Source of the DNA: Caulobacter sp.
GTDB taxonomy: Bacteria > Pseudomonadota > Alphaproteobacteria > Caulobacterales > Caulobacteraceae
DNA length: 32,591 nucleotides
Reading direction: 5' to 3'
Assembly: GCA_026225565.1 (NCBI GenBank)
Contig: JAMFTA010000112.1
Location: 1 to 32,591, forward strand
Below the pieces are notes generated by a model that saw nothing but the letters and a program-made list of their open reading frames with translations, was not told the DNA's origin and made no database searches. Shown here piece by piece: positions 11,656-18,467 of the stretch (the first letter of the stretch is position 1; each line of letters begins with the position of its first letter). The translations under genes were made by a program, and so were the position numbers.

Positions 11656-11749
11656 CTGTCATCCCGGACGGCGCAGCCGATCCGGGACCCAGGACTATCG
11701 GTGAGATGCTGGGTCCCGGATAAGCGCTGCGCGCTTTCCGGGATGACAG
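11656..11749. repeat. Interspersed palindromic repeat, family A, copy 1
   Basis: The left arm is 11656-11692 and the right arm is 11709-11749, separated by 16 bases. The outer 13 bases (CTGTCATCCCGGA) and the inner 13 bases (ATCCGGGACCCAG) of the left arm recur as reverse complements in the right arm, with a diverged GC-rich centre. The same element recurs between leuA and leuC. It sits between convergent genes, so as RNA it forms a long hairpin that could end or stabilise transcripts. Confidence 0.85.
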
Positions 11750-11767
11750 AGGAGGATCAGTTTTGTT

Positions 11768-12535
11768 CTAACCCCCATTCGTCATCGGCCCGTCGGCGCG
11801 GCCGGAGACGAACTGCTCCACGTAGGCGTTTCCAGAGTGGTCGATGTCGGCGGCGGGGCCGCGCCAGATGATCTTGCCGTTGTGCAGCATGGCGATCTCG
11901 TCGCCGATCTTCCTGGCCGAGACCAGGTCGTGGGTGATGGAGACGGCGGTGCAGCCGAGGCGCTTCACCTCCTCCACGATCAGGTTGTTGATCACGTCGG
12001 CGTTGATGGGGTCGAGGCCGGTGGTCGGCTCGTCGAAGAAGAGGATCTCGGGGCGGGCGGCGACGGCGCGAGCGAGGCCCACCCGCTTCTGCATCCCGCC
12101 GGAGAGCTCGCCCGGATAGAGGTCGGCCACCGAGGGGCTGAGACCCACCCGGCCGAGGGCGACGACGGCGGCCTCCCGCGCCTCGTCCTGCGGCGTCTTG
12201 TCGGCGTTGATCAGGCGAAAGGCGATATTCTTCCAGACCGGCAGGCTGTCGAACAGGGCCGCGCCCTGGAACAGGAAGCCGAACTGCGCCGCGCGTTTGC
12301 GCTGGGCCGCGCCGCGCAGGCGGGTGACGTCCTTGCCGTCGATGAACACCTTGCCCGCGTCCGGGCGCATCAGGCCGGCGGCGATCTTGATGGTCACCGA
12401 CTTGCCCTGGCCCGAGCCGCCGATGATCACCAGGGAGCGGCCGGGGGCCACGGCCAGATCAACGCCGTCCAGAACCTTCTTGCCGTTGAAGGTCTTGCGG
12501 ACGCCTTTCAGCTCAAGTTTGGGAGCGGCGGTCAT
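11768..12535 (-). CDS. mlaF: MlaF-like ABC transporter ATP-binding protein (lipid transport)
   Basis: This is the nucleotide-binding subunit of a Mla/MCE-type phospholipid transporter, working with the MlaE-like permease encoded just upstream. In the 255 residues are Walker A GGSGQGKS (39-46), Q-loop FLFQGAALF, signature LSGGM (144-148), Walker B ILFFDEP (164-170) and H-loop His202. The ATG at 12535 overlaps the mlaE stop by four bases (ATGA). The open frame continues far upstream but only antisense to or out of frame with mlaE. No MlaD-like substrate-binding (MCE) gene follows; the next gene is convergent. The partners are therefore encoded elsewhere, or the complex differs. Confidence 0.9.
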   Translation of the reverse strand: MTAAPKLELKGVRKTFNGKKVLDGVDLAVAPGRSLVIIGGSGQGKSVTIKIAAGLMRPDAGKVFIDGKDVTRLRGAAQRKRAAQFGFLFQGAALFDSLPVWKNIAFRLINADKTPQDEAREAAVVALGRVGLSPSVADLYPGELSGGMQKRVGLARAVAARPEILFFDEPTTGLDPINADVINNLIVEEVKRLGCTAVSITHDLVSARKIGDEIAMLHNGKIIWRGPAADIDHSGNAYVEQFVSGRADGPMTNGG

Positions 12536-13305
12536 GAGCGGGTGAAGAAGCTGGTCATGATGTAGTCGGCGGCGAAGATCAGGATGGCGGCGGAGACCAC
12601 CGCGTGGGTGGTGGCGCGCCCGACGCCCCGCGCGCCGCCCGAGGCGTTGAAGCCGTGGTAACAGCCCATCAGGGCCACCAGGAAGCCGAACACCGCCGCC
12701 TTGATCAGGCCCGAGACGATGTCCCAGCTGGTGAGGAAGTTCCAGGTGTTCTGCACGTAAAGGGCGCCGGAGAAGTTCAAGGTGGCGGTGGCCACCAGCC
12801 AGCCGCCGGAAACGCCGATAATATCGGCCACCACGGTGAGCAGGGGCAGGGTGATCACGGCGGCCAAGAGACGGGGGGCGATCAGATAGCGGAAGGGGTC
12901 GGTGGAGAGGGTCTGCAGGGCGTCGATCTGTTCGGTGGCGCGCATGGCTCCGATCTCGGCGGCGATGGCGGCGGAGACCCGCCCAGCCAGCATGACGGCG
13001 GCCAAGACGGGGCCGAGCTCGCGCACGATGCCCAGCGCCACCACCTGGGGCATGATCTGCTCGGCGTTGAAGCGCCCGCCGCCCACGTAGATGTTCAGGG
13101 CCAGGGCCGCGCCGGTGAACAGCACCACCAGGCCCACGACCGGCAGGGAAAAGAAGCCGATGGCCAGAAGCTGGCCGCCCCATTGGCCGAAGAACCAGGG
13201 GGGCGTCAGCAGGGCGGCGACGCCGCGTGCGGCGAACACCGCCACTGCGCCGGCGGTGCGCAACATGCCCAGGGTCGAGCGGCCGATGGCCCGGACGGGG
13301 TTCAT
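12532..13305 (-). CDS. mlaE: MlaE family lipid ABC transporter permease
   Basis: A 257-residue inner-membrane permease of a lipid transporter that maintains outer-membrane asymmetry or imports lipids. Diagnostic MlaE features are VVALGIVRELGPVLAAVMLAG followed by AAEIGAMRATEQIDAL, then five or so hydrophobic helices and a PRLLAAVITLPLL segment. The ATG at 13305 overlaps the alr stop by four bases, and its own stop overlaps mlaF by four bases, so translation of alr, mlaE and mlaF is probably coupled. Confidence 0.92.
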   Translation of the reverse strand: MNPVRAIGRSTLGMLRTAGAVAVFAARGVAALLTPPWFFGQWGGQLLAIGFFSLPVVGLVVLFTGAALALNIYVGGGRFNAEQIMPQVVALGIVRELGPVLAAVMLAGRVSAAIAAEIGAMRATEQIDALQTLSTDPFRYLIAPRLLAAVITLPLLTVVADIIGVSGGWLVATATLNFSGALYVQNTWNFLTSWDIVSGLIKAAVFGFLVALMGCYHGFNASGGARGVGRATTHAVVSAAILIFAADYIMTSFFTRS

Positions 13306-14384
13306 GCCGCGCCTGCGGGGGCGAGGCCCAGATAGGTGCGGGGGGTGCGGGCGCCGAGACGGGTCAAAAGTTCATAGGCGATGGTGCCCGCCTCATGCGC
13401 CACGCGGTCGATGGGGGCGTTCGGGCCGATGATCTCGATCATCGCACCAGGGTGGGCGTCGGGGCAGCCGGTCACGTCGAACAGGGTCAGGTCCATGGAG
13501 ATTCGGCCGATCACGGGGGCCGGGCGGCCTGCAACGCTTCCATAAGCCCTTGGGAAGGCCGCCCGCAAGACGCCATCGGCGTATCCGGCCGCGGCGACGG
13601 CCACTTGCATCTCCCGCTCGGCGGTGAAGGCGGCGCCGTAGCCGGCCACATCGCCAGGCTGGAGGGTGCGAACCTGCAGGATGGGCGCCTCGAAGGTCAC
13701 CACTGGCCGGATGCGGGGATCGGGCCGACCTTCGGGGCCGCCGCCATAGAGGCAGATGCCGGTGCGGACCATGTCGAAGGCGAAGCCCTGGCCCAGGAAG
13801 AGGCCGTCAGACGCCGCAAGGCTGCGTTTGGCGGTGGGATAGAGGGCGGCGAGGGCGAGGAAGCGATCCCGCTGCTGGCGGTTCATGGGGTGGTTCGGCT
13901 GGTCGGCGCAGGCCAGATGGCTCATCACCAGATCCACTGCGGGGGCGCTGGCGGCGAACGCTGCCGCTTCTTCGGGGTTAAGGCCCAGGCGATGAAGCCC
14001 CGTATCGAGCATCAGCGTCGATGGGCGCTGCCCCGCAGCCTGCCAGCAGCCGATCTGCTCGGCGCTGTTCAGCACGGGGATCAGGTCGGCGGCGAGCAGG
14101 CGCGCGGCGGCGCCCTCGGTGCAACCGTCCAGCACATAGATCACCGCCGGCCGGGCGGCGCCGAGCTGTCGCCGCAGCCGCTCGCCCTCCACGAGGCGCG
14201 CCACGAAAAAGCGCCGCGCGCCCTCGGCCCAGAGGCGCCCGGAGACCGCTTCAGCCCCCAGCCCATAGGCGTCGGCCTTGACCACCGGGGCGACCTCCGC
14301 CGCGCCAGCCTCTAGTTTCAGCGCGGCGTGGTTGGCGGCCAGGGCGTCGAGATCGACGGTCAGGCGGCAGGCGTCGGCGCTCAA
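13302..14384 (-). CDS. alr: Alanine racemase
   Basis: This PLP enzyme interconverts L- and D-alanine for peptidoglycan. The PLP lysine is Lys36 in VVKADAYGLG. The second catalytic base is Tyr249 in AGYGAAF. GYADG (267-271) and GRISMD (293-298) are the usual C-terminal signatures. Starting at TTG 14384 gives 360 residues, the normal length. This TTG overlaps the dnaB stop as TTGA, and no ATG lies between it and the first beta strand (CRLTVDLDAL). The longer open frame reaching back into dnaB is out of frame with dnaB and has no family similarity. Its stop overlaps the mlaE ATG. Confidence 0.93.
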   Translation of the reverse strand: MSADACRLTVDLDALAANHAALKLEAGAAEVAPVVKADAYGLGAEAVSGRLWAEGARRFFVARLVEGERLRRQLGAARPAVIYVLDGCTEGAAARLLAADLIPVLNSAEQIGCWQAAGQRPSTLMLDTGLHRLGLNPEEAAAFAASAPAVDLVMSHLACADQPNHPMNRQQRDRFLALAALYPTAKRSLAASDGLFLGQGFAFDMVRTGICLYGGGPEGRPDPRIRPVVTFEAPILQVRTLQPGDVAGYGAAFTAEREMQVAVAAAGYADGVLRAAFPRAYGSVAGRPAPVIGRISMDLTLFDVTGCPDAHPGAMIEIIGPNAPIDRVAHEAGTIAYELLTRLGARTPRTYLGLAPAGAA

Positions 14385-15871
14385 TGCTGCTCGTAGCGGC
14401 CTTCCCGCGCCAGATTGCCGAACTTGGTCAGGTCGGCGTTGAAGTGCAGGCGCACCGTGCCGATGGGGCCGTGGCGCTGCTTGCCGATGATCACGTCGGC
14501 CAGACCCGCCACCTTGTCCATCTCCTCCTGCCAGGTGAGGTGCTCTGGCGTGCCTTCGCGGGGTTCGGCCCGGCCGAGGTAGTATTCCTCGCGATAGACG
14601 AACATCACCGCATCCGCGTCCTGCTCGATGGAGCCGGATTCCCGAAGGTCCGACAGCTGGGGCTTCTTGTCTTCGCGGTTCTCCACCTGGCGGGAGAGCT
14701 GGGCCAGGGCGAGCACGGGGATAGACAGCTCCTTGGCCAGGGCTTTCAGGCTCTGGGTGATCTGGCTGACCTCCTGCACCCGGTTGGCGTTGGCGCCGAG
14801 GTCCGAGCCCACCACCAGCTGCAGGTAGTCGACCACCACCAGATCCAGGCCCGCGGTGCGCTTCAGGCGGCGGCAACGGGCCACCAGCTTGGCGATGGAG
14901 AGGCCGCCGGTATCGTCGATGAAGAGGGGGCTTTCCTGGATCTCCAGGGCGGCGTCGCGGATGCGGCCGAACTCGCTTTGGTCGATCTCGCCCTTGCGGA
15001 GCTTATCGGACGGCACGCCGGACACCTCGGCCAGGAGGCGCATGGCCAGCTGCTCGGCCGACATTTCCAGGGAGAAGAAGGCGACCACCCCGCCGTTGGC
15101 GGTCTTTTTCGACCCGTCCGGCTGGATGTCATAGGCGTAGTTGCGGGCCACGTGGAAGGCGATGTTGGCGGCCAGCGCCGACTTGCCCATGGAGGGCCGC
15201 CCGGCCAGGATCAAGAGATCGGACGGGTGCAGGCCGCCCAGTTGACGATCCAGATCGATCAGGCCGGTGGAGATGCCCGCCAGACCCCCGTCGCACTGGA
15301 AGGCTTCCGCCGCCATCTCCACCGCGCCGTGCAGGGCGGTGGCGAAGGGCACGAAGCCTTGGGAGGCGCCGCCGGTCTCGGCCAGGGAGAAGAGCTGCTG
15401 CTCGGCGATCTCGATCTGGTCGCGGGCCGGCCGCTCGGCGTCGCCGGTGGCGCTGACGGCGATATCGCCGCCGATGCGGATCAAATCCCGCCGAAGCGCC
15501 AGATCGTAGATGGTGCGGGCATAGGCGGGGGCGTTGGCGCCCGGCGGGGCCCGATCCACCAGGTCGGCCAGATAGCGGATGCCGCCCAGCTCCTCGAACG
15601 CCGGGTCCTTCTTGAAGCGCTCGGCGATCAGGATCGGCTCGGCCAGCTGGCCGCGGCGGATATAGTCCTCCAGAACGGTGAACAGGTGCTGGTGGAAGGG
15701 CTCATAGAAGTGGCGAGCCTGCAGCCGGTCGGTCAGCCGCTCATAGGCGGCGTTATCGTAGAGCATGACGCCCAGGAGCGCCTGTTCCGCCTCGATGTTG
15801 CAGGGCATGGTCGCGCCCAGGGGCGAGGCGGCCGGCTCTGAGGGGGAGAAGTCGAAAGCGGGAGAGGTCAT
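14381..15871 (-). CDS. dnaB: Replicative DNA helicase
   Basis: The hexameric 5'-3' helicase at the replication fork, 496 residues. The N-terminal DnaB domain begins CNIEAEQALLG (about residue 24), and after the linker the RecA-like domain has Walker A GRPSMGKS (224-231). LDLVVVDYLQLV (Walker B), SRQVENR and SDLRESGSIEQDADAV (helicase motif 4 and DNA-binding loop region) follow. ATG 15871 is the first start; Met22 is an alternative, closer to the conserved region. No intein is present. It heads the dnaB-alr-mlaE-mlaF series on this strand and is divergent from the NlpC/P60-like gene, with 151 bases between them. Confidence 0.97.
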   Translation of the reverse strand: MTSPAFDFSPSEPAASPLGATMPCNIEAEQALLGVMLYDNAAYERLTDRLQARHFYEPFHQHLFTVLEDYIRRGQLAEPILIAERFKKDPAFEELGGIRYLADLVDRAPPGANAPAYARTIYDLALRRDLIRIGGDIAVSATGDAERPARDQIEIAEQQLFSLAETGGASQGFVPFATALHGAVEMAAEAFQCDGGLAGISTGLIDLDRQLGGLHPSDLLILAGRPSMGKSALAANIAFHVARNYAYDIQPDGSKKTANGGVVAFFSLEMSAEQLAMRLLAEVSGVPSDKLRKGEIDQSEFGRIRDAALEIQESPLFIDDTGGLSIAKLVARCRRLKRTAGLDLVVVDYLQLVVGSDLGANANRVQEVSQITQSLKALAKELSIPVLALAQLSRQVENREDKKPQLSDLRESGSIEQDADAVMFVYREEYYLGRAEPREGTPEHLTWQEEMDKVAGLADVIIGKQRHGPIGTVRLHFNADLTKFGNLAREGRYEQH

Positions 15872-16022
15872 CGATTACCGATAGCTTAAGGCAGGCCCTT
15901 AGAGTCGGCGACCTTGCCTCCGGTCCACAGAAATCGCGGCCCTGGGGAAAACATCTGCGCCCTTGCGATCCAAATCCAAGCGTGGCCTTTGAGGCGTCGG
16001 CTGAAGGCGAAAGGACCCCTTA

Positions 16023-16673
16023 ATGAGCGTTGCCGAAGACGTTTTGGAGACCTTCCCGCCCCAACCCTACGCCGACGTGCGGGCTCAGGTGCGGGACGGG
16101 GACATCTTCCTCTGCCAGGGCCGCGATCCCTTCTCCAAGCTGATCCAGTGGTCGACCAAGAGCCCCTGGAGCCATGTGGCCATCGCCTTTCGCATCGCGG
16201 CGCTGGACCGGGTGATGGTGATCGAGGCGGTGGAGAAGATCGGCGTTCGGGCGGTGGCCCTCTCGGCCTTCTGCTCGCGGGATTCGGAGGGGACCTATCC
16301 CTATCCGGGCAAGATCCTTTTGGCCCGCCACGCCGCCTTTGGAGGGGCGGCCAAGATCAAGCCCATGGCCAAGTTCGCCTTCGACCACCTGGGCGATAAG
16401 TTCGCCCCGGGGGAGATCGCCAAGATCGGCCTGCGCATCGCCGAGGCCAGGCTTGGGGGCGAGCACCACACCCCGCCCATGCTGCTGCCGGACGATGAGT
16501 TCATCTGCTCGGAGTTCGTGGCGGCGGCCTTCCAGGCGGCGGGGGTGAAGGTCGCTTGGGATGGGCTGGGCTTCATCGCCCCGTCGGACTTCGCCCGTGC
16601 GCCGGAGATCGCCGCCGTCGCCCAGGTGGACGTGGCCCATCCGCCGCTGCCGCCGAAAGGGAAGGACAAGTAA
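16023..16673 (+). CDS. YiiX-like permuted NlpC/P60 family cysteine hydrolase (putative)
   Basis: A 216-residue protein with the circularly permuted papain-like layout of YiiX/YebB-type proteins. GDIFLCQGRDPFSKLIQW and WSHVAIAF place the catalytic His at 51. An acidic or polar residue follows in VIEAVE (Glu68), and FICSEFV gives the nucleophile Cys162 late in the chain. Relatives hydrolyse peptide, amide or acyl bonds, sometimes in lipids or peptidoglycan; the substrate here is unknown. No signal peptide or membrane segment is visible, which argues for a cytoplasmic location. AAGGA lies eight bases before the ATG. It is divergent from dnaB and ends at a hairpin facing the ribosomal operon. Confidence 0.78.
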   Translation: MSVAEDVLETFPPQPYADVRAQVRDGDIFLCQGRDPFSKLIQWSTKSPWSHVAIAFRIAALDRVMVIEAVEKIGVRAVALSAFCSRDSEGTYPYPGKILLARHAAFGGAAKIKPMAKFAFDHLGDKFAPGEIAKIGLRIAEARLGGEHHTPPMLLPDDEFICSEFVAAAFQAAGVKVAWDGLGFIAPSDFARAPEIAAVAQVDVAHPPLPPKGKDK

Positions 16674-16687
16674 GACAGGCGATTTGA

Positions 16688-16710
16688 CCTTCTCCCCGGA
16701 GGGGAGAAGG
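16688..16710. terminator. Perfect hairpin after the NlpC/P60-like gene
   Basis: Ten-base arms CCTTCTCCCC and GGGGAGAAGG surround a GGA loop, beginning 15 bases after the TAA of the upstream gene. No U tract follows on +, so it may be a REP-like palindrome or a factor-assisted terminator. Confidence 0.55.
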
Positions 16711-16719
16711 GTCATAGCC

Positions 16720-16756
16720 AAAACGCAAACGGCGCCCCGGATCGCTCCGGGACGCC
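16720..16756 (-). terminator. Intrinsic terminator of the rpsF-rpsR-rplI operon
   Basis: Read on the minus strand, an 11-base stem (16756-16746 with 16741-16731, one mismatch) encloses a four-base loop. It is followed by GTTTGCGTTTT (16730-16720), a broken U tract. It begins 26 bases downstream of the rplI stop, in the right place and orientation for a rho-independent terminator. Confidence 0.8.
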
Positions 16757-16782
16757 GCCTGTCGTAGGGTATCGCCTAAGGC

Positions 16783-17367
16783 CTAAGCGAAGTCGCGGTC
16801 GTCGCCGATGGAGCCGGCGCCGCCGGCGATCATGTCGGCGGCGGAGGCTGCGGCGGCGGCTTGATCTTCCTCGAATTGCGAGGTGATCACGTTCTCGCCC
16901 TTGGCCTGGCGTTCGGCTTCGTCGGCCGAGCGGGCGATGTTCACCTTGATGGTGATCGTCACCTCGGCGTGCAGGCGCACCTTCACCTCGTGGAGGCCCA
17001 GGGTCTTGATCGGCTTGTCGAGCACCACTTGGCTGCGATCGACCTTGCCGCCCTCGGCGACCACGGTTTCGGCGATGTCGCGGCCGGAGACCGAGCCGTA
17101 GAGCTGGCCTGAGTCGCCCGCCTGGCGGATCATGATGTAGGACTGCTCGTCGAGCTTTGAGCCTTGCTTTTCAGCGGCGGCGCGGGTCTCGGCGTTGCGT
17201 TCCTCGATCAGGTGACGTTCGGCTTCGAACATCTTCAGGCTAGAGGCGTTGGCGCGCAGGGCCTTGGAGCGGGGGAGCAGGAAGTTGCGGGCGAACCCGT
17301 CCTTCACCACCACCACGTCGCCGATGGCGCCCAAGCGTTCGACGCGTTCGAGAAGAATGACTTTCAT
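16783..17367 (-). CDS. rplI: 50S ribosomal protein L9
   Basis: L9 binds 23S rRNA domain V and helps keep the reading frame. The N-terminal signature is complete: MKVILLERVERLGAIGDVV, then VKDGFARNFLLPRSKAL. The long connecting helix and the C-terminal domain (LHEVKVRLHAEVTITIKVNI) follow. At 194 residues it is about 45 longer than E. coli L9. The extra part is an acidic and alanine-rich tail (QFEEDQAAAAASAADM onward) with no obvious fold; such tails are common in alphaproteobacteria. It begins nine bases after the rpsR stop, with an AAGGG that overlaps the TAA. Confidence 0.97.
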   Translation of the reverse strand: MKVILLERVERLGAIGDVVVVKDGFARNFLLPRSKALRANASSLKMFEAERHLIEERNAETRAAAEKQGSKLDEQSYIMIRQAGDSGQLYGSVSGRDIAETVVAEGGKVDRSQVVLDKPIKTLGLHEVKVRLHAEVTITIKVNIARSADEAERQAKGENVITSQFEEDQAAAAASAADMIAGGAGSIGDDRDFA

Positions 17368-17376
17368 GGTTTTCCC

Positions 17377-17643
17377 TTACTTCACGACGTAGGGGAGAAG
17401 GGCGAGGAAGCGCGCGCGCTTGATCGCCTTGGCCAGCTCCCGCTGGTTCTTCTGCGAGACGGCGGTGATGCGCGAGGGCACGATCTTGCCGCGTTCGGAG
17501 ATGTAGCGTTGCAGGAGCTTGACGTCCTTGTAGTCGATCTTCGGGGCGCCGGCGCCCGCAAACGGGTCGACCTTGCGGCGGCGGAAGAAGGGGCGGCGTT
17601 GGCCGCCGGCGGCCGGAGCGTCCGGCGCGGGTGTGTCGGTCAT
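17377..17643 (-). CDS. rpsR: 30S ribosomal protein S18
   Basis: An 88-residue small-subunit protein that binds 16S rRNA together with S6. The conserved core is visible as [28 protein letters not shown] and the C-terminal RNA-binding stretch [20 protein letters not shown]. The N-terminus has a short proline- and alanine-rich lead. It starts 12 bases after the rpsF stop, with GGAG eight bases upstream. There is no priB between rpsF and rpsR, unlike E. coli. Confidence 0.97.
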   Translation of the reverse strand: MTDTPAPDAPAAGGQRRPFFRRRKVDPFAGAGAPKIDYKDVKLLQRYISERGKIVPSRITAVSQKNQRELAKAIKRARFLALLPYVVK

Positions 17644-17655
17644 GATGTTTGCTCC

Positions 17656-18102
17656 TTACGCCACAGCGTCTTCGGGGAGGGTCTCGACGGCGTCGAGCCG
17701 CTCGGGACGATCCTCGCGGTCGCCGCGATCGGCGCGGTCCGGACGGTCTTCGCGGTCGCCACGCTCGGAACGCTCGCGGTCGCGGCGCGCCAGGATCGGC
17801 GACAGCTCCAGGTCGATGGTCTCCACCCGGATGGTCAGGGTGCGCAGCACATCTTCGTTGATGGACAGCTGGCGCTCCATTTCCTTCACCGCGTCCGAAG
17901 GGGCGTCGATGGCCAGAAGCGAATAGTGGCCCTTGCGGTTCTTCTTGATGCGGTAGGTGAGGTTGCGCAGGCCCCAGTATTCGATCTTGGCGATGTGGCC
18001 GCCGAGTTCTTCGATGAGGTGCTTGAGCTGGTCGTTGAGGGCCTCGGCCTGTTGGGCCGAGATGTCTTGCCGTGCGATGACGACGTGTTCGTATAGGGGC
18101 AT
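17656..18102 (-). CDS. rpsF: 30S ribosomal protein S6
   Basis: S6 forms a heterodimer with S18 on the platform of the 30S subunit. The ferredoxin-like domain spans about residues 1-100, with [12 protein letters not shown], the conserved [19 protein letters not shown] strand and GHYSLLAID. The remaining 45 residues are an arginine- and aspartate-rich tail containing the nearly exact tandem repeat [12 protein letters not shown] / [12 protein letters not shown]. Length is 148 against 131-135 in E. coli. It is the first gene of rpsF-rpsR-rplI. An SD (GAAGAGGA) lies ahead of ATG 18102 and can pair with an upstream CTTCCGG, suggesting leader control. Confidence 0.97.
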   Translation of the reverse strand: MPLYEHVVIARQDISAQQAEALNDQLKHLIEELGGHIAKIEYWGLRNLTYRIKKNRKGHYSLLAIDAPSDAVKEMERQLSINEDVLRTLTIRVETIDLELSPILARRDRERSERGDREDRPDRADRGDREDRPERLDAVETLPEDAVA

Positions 18103-18111
18103 TCAAATCCT

Positions 18112-18150
18112 CTTCCGGTGAATGAAAGCGGCGCCCGATGAGGCCGGAAG
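18112..18150 (-). promoter_or_regulatory. Candidate autoregulatory hairpin in the rpsF leader, covering the ribosome binding site
   Basis: On the minus strand CTTCCGG (18150-18144) can pair with CCGGAAG (18118-18112); the second arm runs into the GAAGAGGA ribosome binding site of rpsF. Flanking bases TCCT and AGGA extend the match with a slip. S6:S18 complexes are known to repress their own operon by binding an rRNA-like leader structure containing a CCG. This hairpin has a CCG and the right location, but I cannot confirm the full S6:S18 motif by eye. Confidence 0.45.
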
Positions 18151-18305
18151 GACCCGATGCGGACGATGGATCTTGGCGCGGCGAGGAGGGGACATCCCCC
18201 ACCCGTTGACGCTCCACGCAAAGACCGCCTTCTGAGAAGCGGCGGCTGATACACGCAAAGGGGCGCAAGAGCAAGCTTTCGGAGCGGACGATGACTGGAG
18301 CCGTA

Positions 18306-18329
18306 GCCTTGCGGCGCGCGCCGCAAGGC
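18306..18329. repeat. 24-base perfect palindrome
   Basis: GCCTTGCGGCGC is followed at once by its exact reverse complement, GCGCCGCAAGGC, with no spacer. It lies between the divergent rpsF and kinase genes, about 140 bases before the kinase start. It could be a dimeric protein binding site; as RNA it would need to open a few central pairs to form a hairpin. Confidence 0.6.
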
Positions 18330-18467
18330 CAGGCGCGGCCTCTCGCCGCATGGCGTCGCCGCCCCAGGCGGTTGATGAATGATCGGCTAAACCTAAGCTT
18401 GTCCGCAGCGCCGTCCGACGTTGCGCCTCGCCATTTGGAGTCCGCTCCTGGATTGTGAACGCCGAAC

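Larger units (their letters stand above)
18103..18467. other. 365-base divergent intergenic region, rpsF / sensor kinase
   Basis: This region holds the rpsF leader hairpin (18112-18150), a weak candidate rpsF promoter on minus, and a 24-base perfect palindrome (18306-18329). The candidate promoter is TTGCTC at 18274-18269 and TATCAG at 18251-18246, 17 bases apart. Open frames across it have no recognisable product and look like GC-rich shadows. I see no tRNA and no convincing promoter for the kinase gene; GGAAC-type stress sigma sites are absent. Confidence 0.5.

Noticed and set aside
13302-14876. Alanine racemase with a 164-residue N-terminal extension
   Set aside because: The extension overlaps dnaB in another frame and has no family similarity. 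The TTG at 14384 gives a normal-length enzyme.
18103-18467. Possible tRNA or small RNA gene in the large intergenic region
   Set aside because: No T-loop consensus (GTTCGANTC) or cloverleaf could be found on either strand. The only clear structures are the short hairpin and the palindrome already listed.
18380-18467. General-stress (EcfG-type GGAAC...CGTT) promoter before the HisKA_2 kinases
   Set aside because: I looked because HisKA_2 kinases often serve the stress response, but no GGAAC with a spaced GTT is present before either kinase gene.
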